7,773 nt of DNA, taken from assembly GCA_013151365.1 (NCBI GenBank), contig JAADIK010000095.1, positions 1 through 7,773 on the forward strand. The letters run 5' to 3'. The notes under the pieces were generated by a model. The model ran no database searches, was not told the origin of the DNA, and saw nothing but the letters and a program-made list of their open reading frames with translations. The DNA is from Deltaproteobacteria bacterium. GTDB taxonomy: Bacteria; Desulfobacterota; Desulfobulbia; Desulfobulbales; Desulfobulbaceae. The position numbers were made by a program, and so were the translations under genes. Positions 7,558 to 7,773 of the stretch are shown one piece after another (position 1 is the stretch's first letter; each line of letters starts with the position of its first letter).

Positions 7558-7585
7558 ATTATAGTTCCAAGCGAAACAATGTCAA
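7558..7585 (-). promoter_or_regulatory. Sigma70-type promoter of the toxin-antitoxin operon
   Basis: On the minus strand a perfect -35 box TTGACA (7580-7585) and a perfect -10 box TATAAT (7558-7563) are separated by 16 bases. Transcription would begin near 7551, about 28 bases before the antitoxin ATG. An ACTAT...ATAGT inverted repeat (7546-7550 and 7561-7565) overlaps the -10 box and could be part of an operator for autorepression; that part is speculative. Confidence 0.8.
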
Positions 7586-7641
7586 TTTCTTTGTTTTTCG
7601 TGGCTCATGCGCCACAAGGGGCAATGAGGGCAGAACCCCCC

Positions 7642-7652
7642 GCTACCCGATT
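7642..7652 (+). repeat. Direct repeat, right copy (GCTACCCGATT)
   Basis: This is an exact match, in the same orientation, to 6751-6761 on the far side of the toxin-antitoxin pair. It lies in a short GC-rich stretch (about 7600-7665) that contrasts with the AT-rich pair. A second shared word, GCCACAA (6764-6770 and 7611-7617), is also found on both sides, but in the opposite order. Confidence 0.6.
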
Positions 7653-7690
7653 AAACAGCCCCACCTACGATGACCAAACACTCATGGACT

Positions 7691-7773
7691 CTACGTTGCA
7701 ACAATGTGCTTCTCAAAGAATTCCACCCCCTGCTGCTTCGATAAACGGCCGTTGGCCACGCCAACCGTCATTT
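7691..7773 (-). CDS. Possible 3' end of an unrecognised gene entering from the right
   Basis: A minus-strand frame is open from the right edge to a TAG at 7691-7693. From an ATG at 7771 it reads 26 residues and ends in QGVEFFEKHIVAT. The sequence looks protein-like, with a helical, charged C-terminus, but it is too short to identify and could be chance. The real gene, if any, probably starts beyond the window. I see no terminator with a T-run after its stop. Confidence 0.3.
   Translation of the reverse strand, partial: MTVGVANGRLSKQQGVEFFEKHIVAT

Noticed and set aside
7600..7615. GTGGC-6-GCCAC hairpin as a terminator or recombination site
   Set aside because: The stem is only 5 bp with no T-run on either side, and I could not match integron attC core sites around it.
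7618..7662. GGGGC...GCCCC pairing with an inner GGG/CCC stem as a structured RNA
   Set aside because: The long loop and low-complexity G/C runs make such pairing likely by chance; no known RNA family pattern is visible.

Overview
This window reads as part of a bacterial chromosome that is GC-rich over its first 6.7 kb. It holds a tightly packed, plus-strand trehalose operon, followed by a visibly AT-rich minus-strand toxin-antitoxin pair. The organism cannot be fixed from this sequence. The gene styles, strong Shine-Dalgarno sites and sigma70-type promoter fit a Gram-negative bacterium. A Desulfobacterota-like (deltaproteobacterial) host is my best but weak guess.

Region 1 (1-4799): one very long open frame, already open at the left edge, encodes a fusion. 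The N-terminal half is a GH77 4-alpha-glucanotransferase (MalQ-like) module and the C-terminal half is a complete GH13 maltooligosyl-trehalose synthase (TreY). TreY keeps all its catalytic motifs. The GH77 half keeps its fold signatures, but two of the three catalytic carboxylates and most of the surrounding signature residues are replaced, so it looks like a pseudoenzyme module held in an intact reading frame.

Region 2 (4792-6725): two genes follow with 8-nt and 4-nt overlaps, each with a good ribosome binding site. The first encodes a 231-residue protein of unknown function built from two copies of the same roughly 100-residue unit (it resembles what I recall as DUF5752). The second is a GT4 glycosyltransferase that closely resembles TreT, the trehalose glycosyltransferring synthase. 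The operon therefore combines two chemically different trehalose routes: rearrangement of a maltooligosaccharide end by TreY, which needs a TreZ not seen here, and direct condensation of NDP-glucose with glucose by TreT.

Region 3 (6726-7773): a convergent, AT-rich type II toxin-antitoxin pair (Phd/YefM-like antitoxin, PIN-domain toxin) has a near-consensus sigma70 promoter of its own. An identical 11-bp word (GCTACCCGATT) lies in direct orientation on both sides of it, which together with the composition shift suggests insertion as a unit. The last 80 bases may hold the 3' end of another minus-strand gene that enters from the right; I do not recognise it.
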